Shown here: positions 1 to 7,925 of the stretch, piece after piece | Position numbering within the stretch: position 1 is the stretch's first letter | Layout: every line of letters starts with the position of its first letter | Assembly (NCBI RefSeq): GCF_028200735.1 | Contig: NZ_JAQKPV010000001.1 | Span: 496,001-560,000, forward strand | DNA length: 64,000 nt | From: Streptomyces sp. ACA25 | GTDB taxonomy: Bacteria > Actinomycetota > Actinomycetes > Streptomycetales > Streptomycetaceae | Direction: 5' to 3' | The notes under the pieces: generated by a model | The model's database searches: none | The model's input: the letters and a program-made list of their open reading frames with translations, nothing else | What the model was told of the DNA's origin: nothing | Position numbers and translations under genes: made by a program

Positions 1-1080
1 CTGCTGTCGCTCCTCGGCCGCACCCCCATGGCACGCATCCATGCTCCGCTGCCGCACCCGCACCCCGGCTTCTGGGCGAAGCTCGAGGCGCAGGGGGTGG
101 GGGGGCTGAAGGCGCGGGCCGCGGTCGCCATGCTGCGCGGTGCCCGGGAGCGCGGCGAGCTGCGACCGGGAGCCCCCGTCGTGGAGTCGACCTCGGGCAC
201 CCTCGGCCTCGGACTCGCCTTCGCCGGGCAGGCGTTCGGCCACCCGGTGGTGCTGGTCGGGGACGCCGAACTCGAGCCGTCGGTGCGCGGTCTGCTGCGG
301 GCGCACGGCGCCCGGCTGGAGTTGGTGGACCGGCCCGCGGCCTCCGGCGGATGGCAGGCGGCCCGGGTGGCCCGGCTGCACGAGCTGCTCGCGGAGCTCC
401 CCGGTGCCTACTGGCCCGACCAGTACAACAACCCGGACAACGTCACCGGATACGCCGCGATGGCCGACGAGATCGGCGAGGCGCTGGACCAGCTGGACGT
501 GCTGGTGTGCAGCGTCGGCACCGGCGGGCACAGCGCGGGCATCACCGGGCCGCTGCGCCGCCGCTGGCCGGGGCTCGAGGTCATCGGGGTCGACTCGGTC
601 GGCTCCACGATCTTCGGGCAGCCGGCCCGCCCGCGGCTGATGCGCGGCCTGGGCAGCAGCATCCACCCGGGCAACGTCCGCTACGACATTTTCGACGAGG
701 TGCACTGGGTCGGCCCCCACGAGACCGTCGACGCCTGCCGGCGGCTGGCCCGCGGCTGCTTCGTCACCGGTGGCTGGAGCACCGGCGCCGTCGCCCTCGT
801 CGCGGCCTGGGCGGCCCGTACCCGGCCCGGCGCGGTGGTGGCCACCGTCTTCCCCGACGGGCCGCACCGCTACGTCGGCACCATCTACGACGACGACTTC
901 TGCCTCCGGCACGGCATCGGCGCCGGCACCGGCGGTCCGCCCGTCGACCGGCCGCTGAAAATCCCGCACCCGTCGGCCTTCGAGGCGACCGGCTGGACCC
1001 GCTGCCGCACCGTCATCGACCCGCTCGGTACCCGCCGGACCCCGGCGCCCACCGGGAAGGAGGGCCCCGCATGCAACTGA
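1..1080 (+). CDS. PLP-dependent cysteine synthase-fold enzyme, 5' end outside window
   Basis: The reading frame is open to base 1 and already reads LLGRTPMARI, the usual N-terminal motif of the cysteine synthase/threonine synthase fold II family. The true start is therefore upstream and the ATG at 28 is internal. The visible part has the PLP lysine in GGLKARAA (AAG at 109-111), a TSGTLGLGLAF substrate loop, the SVGTGGHSAG phosphate-binding loop and FPDGPHRY near the C-terminus in place of the usual PDSG(x)RY. The family includes O-acetylserine sulfhydrylase, cystathionine synthase and SbnA-type 2,3-diaminopropionate precursor enzymes. The gene overlaps the next one by 10 bases and so heads a tightly coupled operon. 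A biosynthetic role in the product exported and re-imported by the downstream genes is inferred from context. The exact substrate is unknown. Confidence 0.85.
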   Translation: MLSLLGRTPMARIHAPLPHPHPGFWAKLEAQGVGGLKARAAVAMLRGARERGELRPGAPVVESTSGTLGLGLAFAGQAFGHPVVLVGDAELEPSVRGLLRAHGARLELVDRPAASGGWQAARVARLHELLAELPGAYWPDQYNNPDNVTGYAAMADEIGEALDQLDVLVCSVGTGGHSAGITGPLRRRWPGLEVIGVDSVGSTIFGQPARPRLMRGLGSSIHPGNVRYDIFDEVHWVGPHETVDACRRLARGCFVTGGWSTGAVALVAAWAARTRPGAVVATVFPDGPHRYVGTIYDDDFCLRHGIGAGTGGPPVDRPLKIPHPSAFEATGWTRCRTVIDPLGTRRTPAPTGKEGPACN

Positions 1081-2171
1081 CCGTGCGCACCACCGGCCTG
1101 GAGCTCCGCACCCCGCTGCGGATCTCACGCTCCGTGATGGCCCGCCGGGACGCCGTGTGGGCGCGGATCGGACAGGACGGTGACACCGGCCACGGCGAGG
1201 TGGTCAGCTCCGTCTACCTCGGGCTGACCGCCGAGCAGGCCGTCCGGGCTCTCCATGACCACGCGGCTCCCGCGCTGGCCCGCCAGGACGGCCCGGAGAG
1301 CGCACTCGCCGCGCTGCGGGACGGCCGGCTGCTGCCGCCCGCGTTCCCGCCCGGCGTCACCGCGGCCGTCGACTCCGCCCTGCTCGACCTGCTGGGCAAG
1401 CGCACCGGCCGGCCGGTCCACGCGCTGCTCGGCACGAGCGGGCCGCACGGCACCCCGCCGTCCGCCGGGACCGCCCGCACCCTGGGGATCACCGACCCCG
1501 CACAGGCTGCCGCACACGCCCGTGACCTGGCGGCCCGCGGTTTCCGGTTGCTCAAGCTCAAGGCCGGCACGGCCGACCCGGCCGAAGACCTGGACCGGAC
1601 CGCTGCCGTGCGGGACGCGGCCCCCGGCGTCAGGCTGCTGCTGGACCCCAACGGCGCCTGGACGCCGGAACAGGCCGCGACGCTGCTGCCGCGCTTCGCC
1701 GCCCTCGGGGTCGAAGCCGTCGAGCAGCCCATCGCCCCCGGGGACCCCGACGCCCTGGCCCGGCTCGCCGCGCGCTCACCCCTCCCCCTCATCGCCGACG
1801 AGGACGCGGCCGGCTACGAGGACATCCTGCGGCTGGCCGGGCGGGTACAGGGCGTGAACATCAAACTCGCCCAGTGCGGCGGCGCCCAGGAGGCGCTGCG
1901 CATCTGCCGGGCCCTCGAAGGCAGTGGCACCGACATCATGCTCGGCTGCCTCACCGCGTCCTCCCTCGGGATCGCCCCCGCCGTCCACTTGGCACGGCGG
2001 GCCCGCTGGGCCGACCTCGACGGTCATCTGCTGCTCGCCGACGACCCGTGGCAGGGCATCGGCGGGGCCGACGGAACCGTCCGGGCAGGCCCCGGCCCCG
2101 GACTCGGCGTCACCCCAGCACCCGTGTCCGCTCCCCGGACCGCCGAACACACCGGAAGAACCCCCACGTGA
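1071..2171 (+). CDS. Enolase-superfamily dipeptide epimerase-like protein
   Basis: A 366-residue protein of the mandelate racemase/muconate lactonizing group. All catalytic positions are visible: KxK (K162, K164 in RLLKLKAG), metal ligands D192 (LLLDPNG), E218 (VEQPI) and D243 (IADED), and the second base K265 (NIKLAQ). A D-x-D pair near the C-terminus (D315, D317 in ADLDG) matches the motif that dipeptide epimerases use to hold the alpha-ammonium group of a dipeptide. Established members epimerise L-Ala-L-Glu and other dipeptides. The ATG is preceded by GAAGGAGG and overlaps the upstream stop. A dipeptide-like intermediate or product fits the peptide-type ABC importer downstream. The true substrate cannot be read from the sequence. 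Confidence 0.85.
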   Translation: MQLTVRTTGLELRTPLRISRSVMARRDAVWARIGQDGDTGHGEVVSSVYLGLTAEQAVRALHDHAAPALARQDGPESALAALRDGRLLPPAFPPGVTAAVDSALLDLLGKRTGRPVHALLGTSGPHGTPPSAGTARTLGITDPAQAAAHARDLAARGFRLLKLKAGTADPAEDLDRTAAVRDAAPGVRLLLDPNGAWTPEQAATLLPRFAALGVEAVEQPIAPGDPDALARLAARSPLPLIADEDAAGYEDILRLAGRVQGVNIKLAQCGGAQEALRICRALEGSGTDIMLGCLTASSLGIAPAVHLARRARWADLDGHLLLADDPWQGIGGADGTVRAGPGPGLGVTPAPVSAPRTAEHTGRTPT

Positions 2172-3457
2172 AAATCATCCGTGCCGTCCGCGGCTTCCCG
2201 CTCGCCGTGCAGCTGCTGCTGGTCAACCAGTTCGGCGTCAACATCGGCTTTTACCTGCTCATTCCGTACCTCGCCCTGCACATGAGCGATGACCTGGGGA
2301 TGTCGGCCGCCCTGATCGGCATCGTCCTGGGCGTGCGCACCCTCAGCCAGCAGGGGCTGTTCCTCATCGGCGGCTCGGCCGCCGACCGGCTCGGCGCCCG
2401 CGGCGTCATCATCGCCGGGTGCGGGCTGCGCACCGTCGGCTTCGGGCTCTTCGCGTTCGGTGACACCTTCGCCGTACTGCTCTCCGCCGCCGTGCTGACC
2501 GGACTGGCGGGAGCCCTGTTCAACCCGGCGGTCCGTGCCTACATCTCCGTGGAGTCCGGGCCGCGCAAGGCCGAGGCATTCGCACTGTTCCAGGTGTTCG
2601 CCACCGCCGGAGCGCTGGTCGGCCCCCTGCTGGGGGCCGCTCTGCTGCTGGCCGACTTCCGGGCCTCGGCGATCACCGCCGCCGCGATCTTCGCCGTCCT
2701 GACCGTGGCCCAGGCCCTCGTCCTGCCCGCCCGTGAGGTACCCGGGGGCACCAACCGGCCCGGGGTGCTGAGCGACTGGCGTGAGGTCTTCACCAACGGC
2801 CGCTTCCTGTGCTTCGCGCTCGCCATGACCGCCATGTTCACCCTGGAGACCCAGCTGTACCTGCTGTTCCCGGACGGCGCCCGCACCGCCACCGGCTGGA
2901 CGGGAGCGGCCAGTGCGATCTTCCTCCTGGGCACGCTCGCCGCCCTCACCCTCCAGCTGCGGATCACCACCCGGCTCAAGGCACGCGGTGACCGGGGCCG
3001 CTGGATCTCCACCGGGCTCGTGCTCATGGGTCTTGCCTTCGTACCGCCGTTGCTGGTGACGGGCTCGGAGACCGGCTCCCCGGACGGTGCCGGTGAGGCG
3101 GCCGTCCGGCTGCTGCCCGTCCTTGCCGGGGCCCTGCTGCTCTACGTCGGCGTCATGATGGCCTCGCCGTTCGTGATGGAGCTGATCCCCTCCTTCGGCC
3201 GGGAGTCCCTCACCGGCACGTACTACGGCCTCTTCTACGTCGTCTCCGGCATCGCCGCCGCAGCCGGGAACGCCACCATCGGCTGGACCATGGACCTGGG
3301 TGAACAGCACGGCCTGCCCTGGCTGCCCTGGGTGCTCTGCCTCACGTTCGGCCTGGGCTCCGCCGCCGGAGTCGCCCTGCTGCGCCGCCGCGACGCGCTT
3401 CCGGTCCCCGAACCGGCCCAGCCTGCCCCGGCCCCGGGCCGGAAGGTGGCCTCATGA
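2168..3457 (+). CDS. MFS transporter, probable product exporter
   Basis: A 429-residue major facilitator with about twelve hydrophobic segments and the loop 2-3 motif GGSAADRLGARG. The GTG start at 2168 overlaps the epimerase stop by four bases (GTGA), and its own stop overlaps the methyltransferase start (ATGA), so all are translationally coupled. Because the same block also encodes a peptide/nickel-type ABC importer, the MFS protein is best read as the exporter of the small molecule made by the neighbouring enzymes. This parallels the MFS exporter plus Opp/Nik-type importer of opine metallophore clusters such as cnt of Staphylococcus. Function as an exporter is inference. Confidence 0.85.
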   Translation: MKIIRAVRGFPLAVQLLLVNQFGVNIGFYLLIPYLALHMSDDLGMSAALIGIVLGVRTLSQQGLFLIGGSAADRLGARGVIIAGCGLRTVGFGLFAFGDTFAVLLSAAVLTGLAGALFNPAVRAYISVESGPRKAEAFALFQVFATAGALVGPLLGAALLLADFRASAITAAAIFAVLTVAQALVLPAREVPGGTNRPGVLSDWREVFTNGRFLCFALAMTAMFTLETQLYLLFPDGARTATGWTGAASAIFLLGTLAALTLQLRITTRLKARGDRGRWISTGLVLMGLAFVPPLLVTGSETGSPDGAGEAAVRLLPVLAGALLLYVGVMMASPFVMELIPSFGRESLTGTYYGLFYVVSGIAAAAGNATIGWTMDLGEQHGLPWLPWVLCLTFGLGSAAGVALLRRRDALPVPEPAQPAPAPGRKVAS

Positions 3458-4248
3458 CCGGCAGCGGCAACTTCCTCACCGACCACCCGGCGCTTTACGA
3501 GGCGCAGTTCCCCGACCCCGGCCGGCTCGCCGCCCGGTGGGCCGAGGACGTGCTGGACCGGCACGCCGCCGGTCCCCGGGTGCTGGACGCCGGCTGCGGC
3601 ACCGGCCGGGACGCCGCGCATCTGCAGGCCGCGGGCCGCCGGGTGACCGGCATCGACCTGGCCGAGCCCATGCTGGCGCACGCCCGAGCCCACCACCCGG
3701 GACCTGACTACCACCGCGCCGACCTGCGTGACTTCCGGCTGGGCAGCACGTTCGACGCGGTGCTGTGCCTGGACAGCGCGCTGCTGTACTGCCACACCAA
3801 CGAGGAACTGACCGCCTTCCTCGCCGCCTGCCGCCGGCACCTGGCCCCCACCGGGCTGCTCGTCGCGGAGATGCGCAACGGCGCCTTCTTCCTGGGAAAC
3901 ACCGAACTGCTCGACGTGCCCCGCACCCGCTCCCTCACCTGGCAGGGCGTCACCCACACCTCCACCACCACGCTGTGGATCGACCGGGCCGCCCAGCTGC
4001 TGCGCCGCCGACGGCAATGGACCGCCGACGACGGCTCGCCACCGGTCACGGAGCACTCCGCCTGGCGGCTGCTCTTCCCGCAGGAGCTGCGCCACCTGCT
4101 CGGCGTCGCCGGGTTCGAGGTCCTGGAGTTGCACGACGGCCCCGGGCCCCGGACCGACCCGCCCTGGTGTCCGGGTGCGACGCCGGGCCGGACCGCCGAC
4201 GGCGACCGCCTGCACCTCGTCGCCCGTCCCGAACCCGGTGCCCGGTGA
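3454..4248 (+). CDS. Class I SAM-dependent methyltransferase
   Basis: 264 residues. The SAM-binding motif I is clear (VLDAGCGTGRDAAHL, about residues 47-61), followed by the acidic loop GIDLAEPML and the motif II region FDAVLCLDSALLY. This is the Methyltransf_25 layout of small-molecule methyltransferases. It overlaps the MFS gene by four bases and ends the first half of the block. Probably it tailors the product of the PLP enzyme and epimerase, but the acceptor atom is unknown. Confidence 0.85.
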   Translation: MTGSGNFLTDHPALYEAQFPDPGRLAARWAEDVLDRHAAGPRVLDAGCGTGRDAAHLQAAGRRVTGIDLAEPMLAHARAHHPGPDYHRADLRDFRLGSTFDAVLCLDSALLYCHTNEELTAFLAACRRHLAPTGLLVAEMRNGAFFLGNTELLDVPRTRSLTWQGVTHTSTTTLWIDRAAQLLRRRRQWTADDGSPPVTEHSAWRLLFPQELRHLLGVAGFEVLELHDGPGPRTDPPWCPGATPGRTADGDRLHLVARPEPGAR

Positions 4249-4382
4249 CGGTGCGGCGGCGGGACGGGTCGGTTTCCCGCCGTGCTCCGGCCCGGCGCCC
4301 CGGCCCGGTCGGCAACGGCCCCGGCTTATCACATCGAACCATCCCCGAACCGAGTTTCCCGGAACTCTCCTGCCTCATTGCC

Positions 4383-4401
4383 GAAAACGATTATCGTTCT
4401 T
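4383..4401. promoter_or_regulatory. Zur/Fur-like palindromic operator
   Basis: The 233-base gap before the ABC importer holds an AT-rich island in otherwise GC-rich DNA. AACGAT-T-ATCGTT at 4386-4398 is a perfect inverted repeat with a one-base centre. The wider stretch GAAAACGATTATC matches the TGAAAACGATTTTCA-type sequence bound by actinobacterial Zur at 12 of 15 positions. It does not resemble the TTAGGTTAGGCTAACC-type iron box of DmdR/IdeR. It lies about 80 bases upstream of the GTG start of the binding-protein gene. Zinc control is an inference from the motif. Confidence 0.55.
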
Positions 4402-4480
4402 TTCCCTCCGGGCACCCCCGTCACACCGCGCCGCGTGTTCCCCGACTGGACGCGCACCGACGATCAAGGACCTGAGCACC

Positions 4481-6082
4481 GTGAATCAGCACAGCACCTC
4501 CGGCAGACCCGTCAACCGGCCCGCGCGCCGGACCGTCCTGGCCATCGGCGGCGGCGTGGCCGCCTCCGTCGCCCTCGCCGGCTGCTCCTCCGGCAGCGGC
4601 GGCGACGCGGCCACCGACAGCGCGGGGAAGGGCGACGGCGAACCGCAGCGCGGCGGCACGCTGCGCGCCGCCTTCGCGGGCGGCGGAGCGAACGAGACGC
4701 TCGACCCGCACCTCACCAACCTGTTCGCGGACGCGGCACGCGCCAAGGCGCTGTTCGACAAACTCGCCGACTTCGGCTCCGACATGGCCGCCCAGCCCCG
4801 GCTTGCCGAGAGCTGGGAGCCGAACGGCGCCCTGGACCGGTGGACGGTCACCCTGCGGGAGGCCCGCTGGCACGACGGGGAGCCCGTCACCGCGGCGGAC
4901 GTGCTGTACAGCTACCGGCGGATCGCCGACCCCGACCAGGCGTTCCGCGCCAAGTCCTCGCTGGAGCCCATCGACCTGGAGGCCAGCAACGCCGTCGACG
5001 ACCGCACCGTCGAGTTCCACCTCAAGCGCCCCTACGCCGAATTCCCCAACACGCTGGCCGCGTTCGGCGCCTACATCGTGCCCGACGGTGCCGGGGACTT
5101 CGATGAGGCCCCCGTCGGCTCCGGGCCGTTCCGCTTCGTGTCCTTCGAACCCGGCCGGTCCCTGGTGGTCGAGCGCTTCGACGACTACTGGGAGGGCGCC
5201 GCACACCTGGACCGGCTGGAGTTCGTCGTCGCCAACGAGGAGTCCGCCCGCATCAACGCTCTTCTCGGCGGTCAGGTCGAGTACGCCCACGAGCTCGATC
5301 CCACCACCGCCCGCGCGCACGAGGAGGGCGGACAGGTGCGGATGGTGCGGCTGCCCAACAGCGCCATGCAGGGCTTCGTGATGAAGACCGACCGGCCGCC
5401 CTTCGACGACAAACGGGTACGGGAGGCCTTCTTCCTCATCGCCGACCGCGAGGAACTCGTGCAGGGGGCACTGTCCGGCGCCGGCGAAACGGGCAACGAC
5501 CTGTTCGGCAAGGGCTACCAGTACTACGCCGACGACCTCCCCCAGCGTGAACAGGACCTGGAACGCGCCCGGGAGCTGCTGACCGAGGCCGGCCACGGGG
5601 ACGGCCTGACCGTCACCCTCGACACCTCCCCGGTGGCGACCGGCTTCGTCGAGGCCGCCGAGATCTTCAAGGAACAGGCAGCGGGTGCGGGCGTCACCGT
5701 CAAGATCGCGATGGGCAACCAGGACACCTACTGGAGCGACACCCTGGACTCCGGGGTACTGGCCTGCACCCGCTCCGGCACCATGCCCATCGAATCGCAC
5801 ATCTCCCAGCGGCTGCTGACCGATTCCCCGACCAACGCCACCAAGTGGCAGCACGACGACTTCGACGACCTCTACCACCAGGCCCAGGCGACGAAGGACG
5901 AGACCGACCGGGCCGCGCTGTACGGGCGGATGCAGCGCCGACTGCACAGCGAGGGCGGCTTCCTCATCTGGGGCTTCGCCGACTGGATCGTCGCCGCGGC
6001 GAACCACGTGCACGGCGTGGACGAGGAGGCGCCGGCCAACACGCTGGACTGGGCCCGGTTCGACGGTGTGTGGATGGCGTGA
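4481..6082 (+). CDS. Peptide/nickel-type ABC transporter substrate-binding lipoprotein
   Basis: 533 residues, SBP_bac_5 family. The N-terminus has ARRTVL, a hydrophobic stretch and the lipobox LAGC, giving a diacylglyceryl-modified Cys on the outer face of the membrane. The RR pair leaves Tat export possible. Family motifs include the LDPHLTN opening, AESWEPN, REARWHDGEPVTAADV and VGSGPFRF. The GTG start at 4481 has AAGGA about ten bases upstream; ATGs further up lack a ribosome site and a signal sequence. First gene of a five-gene-equivalent importer and directly downstream of the Zur-like site. The ligand could be a peptide, a metal chelate or nickel. Chelate uptake is favoured by the operator and the upstream enzymes. 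Confidence 0.9.
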   Translation: MNQHSTSGRPVNRPARRTVLAIGGGVAASVALAGCSSGSGGDAATDSAGKGDGEPQRGGTLRAAFAGGGANETLDPHLTNLFADAARAKALFDKLADFGSDMAAQPRLAESWEPNGALDRWTVTLREARWHDGEPVTAADVLYSYRRIADPDQAFRAKSSLEPIDLEASNAVDDRTVEFHLKRPYAEFPNTLAAFGAYIVPDGAGDFDEAPVGSGPFRFVSFEPGRSLVVERFDDYWEGAAHLDRLEFVVANEESARINALLGGQVEYAHELDPTTARAHEEGGQVRMVRLPNSAMQGFVMKTDRPPFDDKRVREAFFLIADREELVQGALSGAGETGNDLFGKGYQYYADDLPQREQDLERARELLTEAGHGDGLTVTLDTSPVATGFVEAAEIFKEQAAGAGVTVKIAMGNQDTYWSDTLDSGVLACTRSGTMPIESHISQRLLTDSPTNATKWQHDDFDDLYHQAQATKDETDRAALYGRMQRRLHSEGGFLIWGFADWIVAAANHVHGVDEEAPANTLDWARFDGVWMA

Positions 6083-7032
6083 CCGAACGCCGCTCCTGGC
6101 TGCTGCGGCGACTGGCCCTCGGCGCTCTGCAGACAGCGGGCGTGGTGGGGCTGGTCTTCGTGCTCACCGAGGCGCTCCCCGGCGATGCGGCTGTCGCGCT
6201 CGCCGGCGACCACCCGGACCCGGAACGCATCGCGCGCATCCGGGAGATCATGCGGCTCGACCTGCCGGCCGGCGAGCGGTTCGCCGAGTGGGTGGGCGGG
6301 CTGTTCCGCGGCGACCTCGGCACCTCCCTGGTGTCCGGCCGCCCGGTCACCGAGTACCTGGCCGCCGCCTTCGGGCCCACCCTGATCCTCACCGGCCTCA
6401 CCGTGCTGCTGCTGGTGCCGGTCTCGGTGGGGCTCGGGGTGCTCGCCGCCCGCCGCGAGGGCGGACGCACCGACCGCTTCATCAGCGCCACCACGCTCGG
6501 CGTCTACGCGGTCCCCGAGTTCGCCATGGGCGTGCTGCTCATCGCCGTGTTCGCGCTGCGGCTCGGCTGGCTGCCCCCGACAGCGGTCGGGCACGGCTCC
6601 GACCTGCTCGCCGAACCGGCCGTACTCGTGCTGCCGGTACTGGTGCTGCTGGTCCGGCCGGTGTGCTCGATCAGCCGGCTGGTCCGGGCCGGCATGATCG
6701 ACGCCATGGCCTCGCCGTACGCGGCGCAAGCCCGGCGCTACGGGGTGCCGGGCCACCGGATCCGCTGGGGCCACGCCCTGCCGAACGCGGTGGCCCCGGC
6801 CTCCCAGCAGCTGGCCCGGACCTGCGACTGGCTGCTGTCCGGGGTGATCGTCGTGGAGGCGCTGTTCGTCATCCCCGGCCTGGGCACCGTACTGATCGAC
6901 GCCGTCGCCGCCCGCGACGTCCCGGTGATCCAAGGGCTCGCGGTCGTCTTCGGCGTCGTCACCGTCCTGCTGAACCTGGGCGCCGACCTGGTGGCGCAGC
7001 GGTTCGCGCCCCGCGCGGGGGTGGCGGCATGA
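6079..7032 (+). CDS. ABC transporter permease, DppB/OppB family
   Basis: 317 residues with six predicted membrane spans. The start is GTG at 6079 in a GTGA overlap with the binding-protein gene. The N-terminus has the family hallmarks TEALPGDAA after the first span and a periplasmic loop that ends at GDLGTSL. The cytoplasmic EAA-like loop (RYGVPGHRIRWGHALPNA) contacts the ATPase. It pairs with the next gene to form the membrane channel of the importer. Confidence 0.9.
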   Translation: MTERRSWLLRRLALGALQTAGVVGLVFVLTEALPGDAAVALAGDHPDPERIARIREIMRLDLPAGERFAEWVGGLFRGDLGTSLVSGRPVTEYLAAAFGPTLILTGLTVLLLVPVSVGLGVLAARREGGRTDRFISATTLGVYAVPEFAMGVLLIAVFALRLGWLPPTAVGHGSDLLAEPAVLVLPVLVLLVRPVCSISRLVRAGMIDAMASPYAAQARRYGVPGHRIRWGHALPNAVAPASQQLARTCDWLLSGVIVVEALFVIPGLGTVLIDAVAARDVPVIQGLAVVFGVVTVLLNLGADLVAQRFAPRAGVAA

Positions 7033-7925
7033 CCCGCCGGCCCGGACTGCCGGGCGGACAGGCGGCACTGGGCATCGTGCTGGTCGTCGTCCCGCTGTTC
7101 CTGGCGCTGGCGGGCCCCTGGCTCGCCGGGGAGGCAGGGCCACGCTCCACCTCCTTCACCCTCGGCGACGGGCACTGGCTGGGCACCGACTTCACCGGAC
7201 GGGACGTCTGGCGGCAGGTGCTGCTCGGCGGCCGGTCCGTCGTCCTGACCGCGCTGACCGCCACCGCCCTGGCCTACCTGATCGCCGTGCCCCTGGGCCT
7301 GGCCGCCGCACTCACCCACCGGCCCTGGCTGGAGGAGCTGCTGATGCGGCCCCTGGACGTGGTGCTGGCCATTCCCTCGCTGCTGCTCCTGCTCATGGCC
7401 GCCGCCCTGCTGAACCCCGGCCCGGCCGGCCTCGCACTGATCGTCGCGCTGGTCAACGTGCCGGACACGGCCCGGATCGTGCGTGCCGCCGGTACCGACG
7501 CGGCTTCCCGGCCCGCCGTCGAAGCCATGCGGATGCAGGGGGAGAGCTGGTCCCGGATGGCCTTCGGCTACGTCGGCCGGTCCATGCTGCGCACCCTGAC
7601 CGCCGACGCGGGCGTCCGGCTCACCGGGGCGCTGTACCTGGTGGCCACCGCGGCCTTCCTCGGCGTGGGGATGGCACCGGACGCCGCCGACTGGGCAGTC
7701 ATGGTGGACCGCAACCGCACCGGCCTGTTCGTGCAGCCCTGGGCGGTGGTGGTCCCCGCCGTGCTGATCGTCGCGCTCTCCGTCGGCACCAATCTGCTGT
7801 TCGACGCCCGTCTGGCAAGAAGGAGGACACACCGTGCCGGAGCACTTGGCAGGTCCTTCCGGGGCACCGGCCTCCGGAAGGCCGGAGCCGCCGGGCCGGA
7901 CACCACGGACCGGAGCGCGACATGA
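7029..7925 (+). CDS. ABC transporter permease, DppC/OppC family
   Basis: 298 residues. The N-terminal region has the DppC signature HWLGTDFTGRDVWRQVLLGG followed by five or six spans and an EAA-like loop (MRMQGESWSRMAFGY). ATG at 7029 overlaps the previous stop by four bases, and its stop overlaps the ATPase start. The C-terminal tail of about 35 residues is basic and hydrophilic and longer than usual. Heterodimer partner of the preceding permease. Confidence 0.9.
   Translation: MTRRPGLPGGQAALGIVLVVVPLFLALAGPWLAGEAGPRSTSFTLGDGHWLGTDFTGRDVWRQVLLGGRSVVLTALTATALAYLIAVPLGLAAALTHRPWLEELLMRPLDVVLAIPSLLLLLMAAALLNPGPAGLALIVALVNVPDTARIVRAAGTDAASRPAVEAMRMQGESWSRMAFGYVGRSMLRTLTADAGVRLTGALYLVATAAFLGVGMAPDAADWAVMVDRNRTGLFVQPWAVVVPAVLIVALSVGTNLLFDARLARRRTHRAGALGRSFRGTGLRKAGAAGPDTTDRSAT

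Noticed and set aside
4383..4401. Reading the palindrome as an iron (DmdR/IdeR) box
   Set aside because: The TTAGGTTAGGCTAACC-type pattern is absent; the bases fit the Zur-type pattern better.
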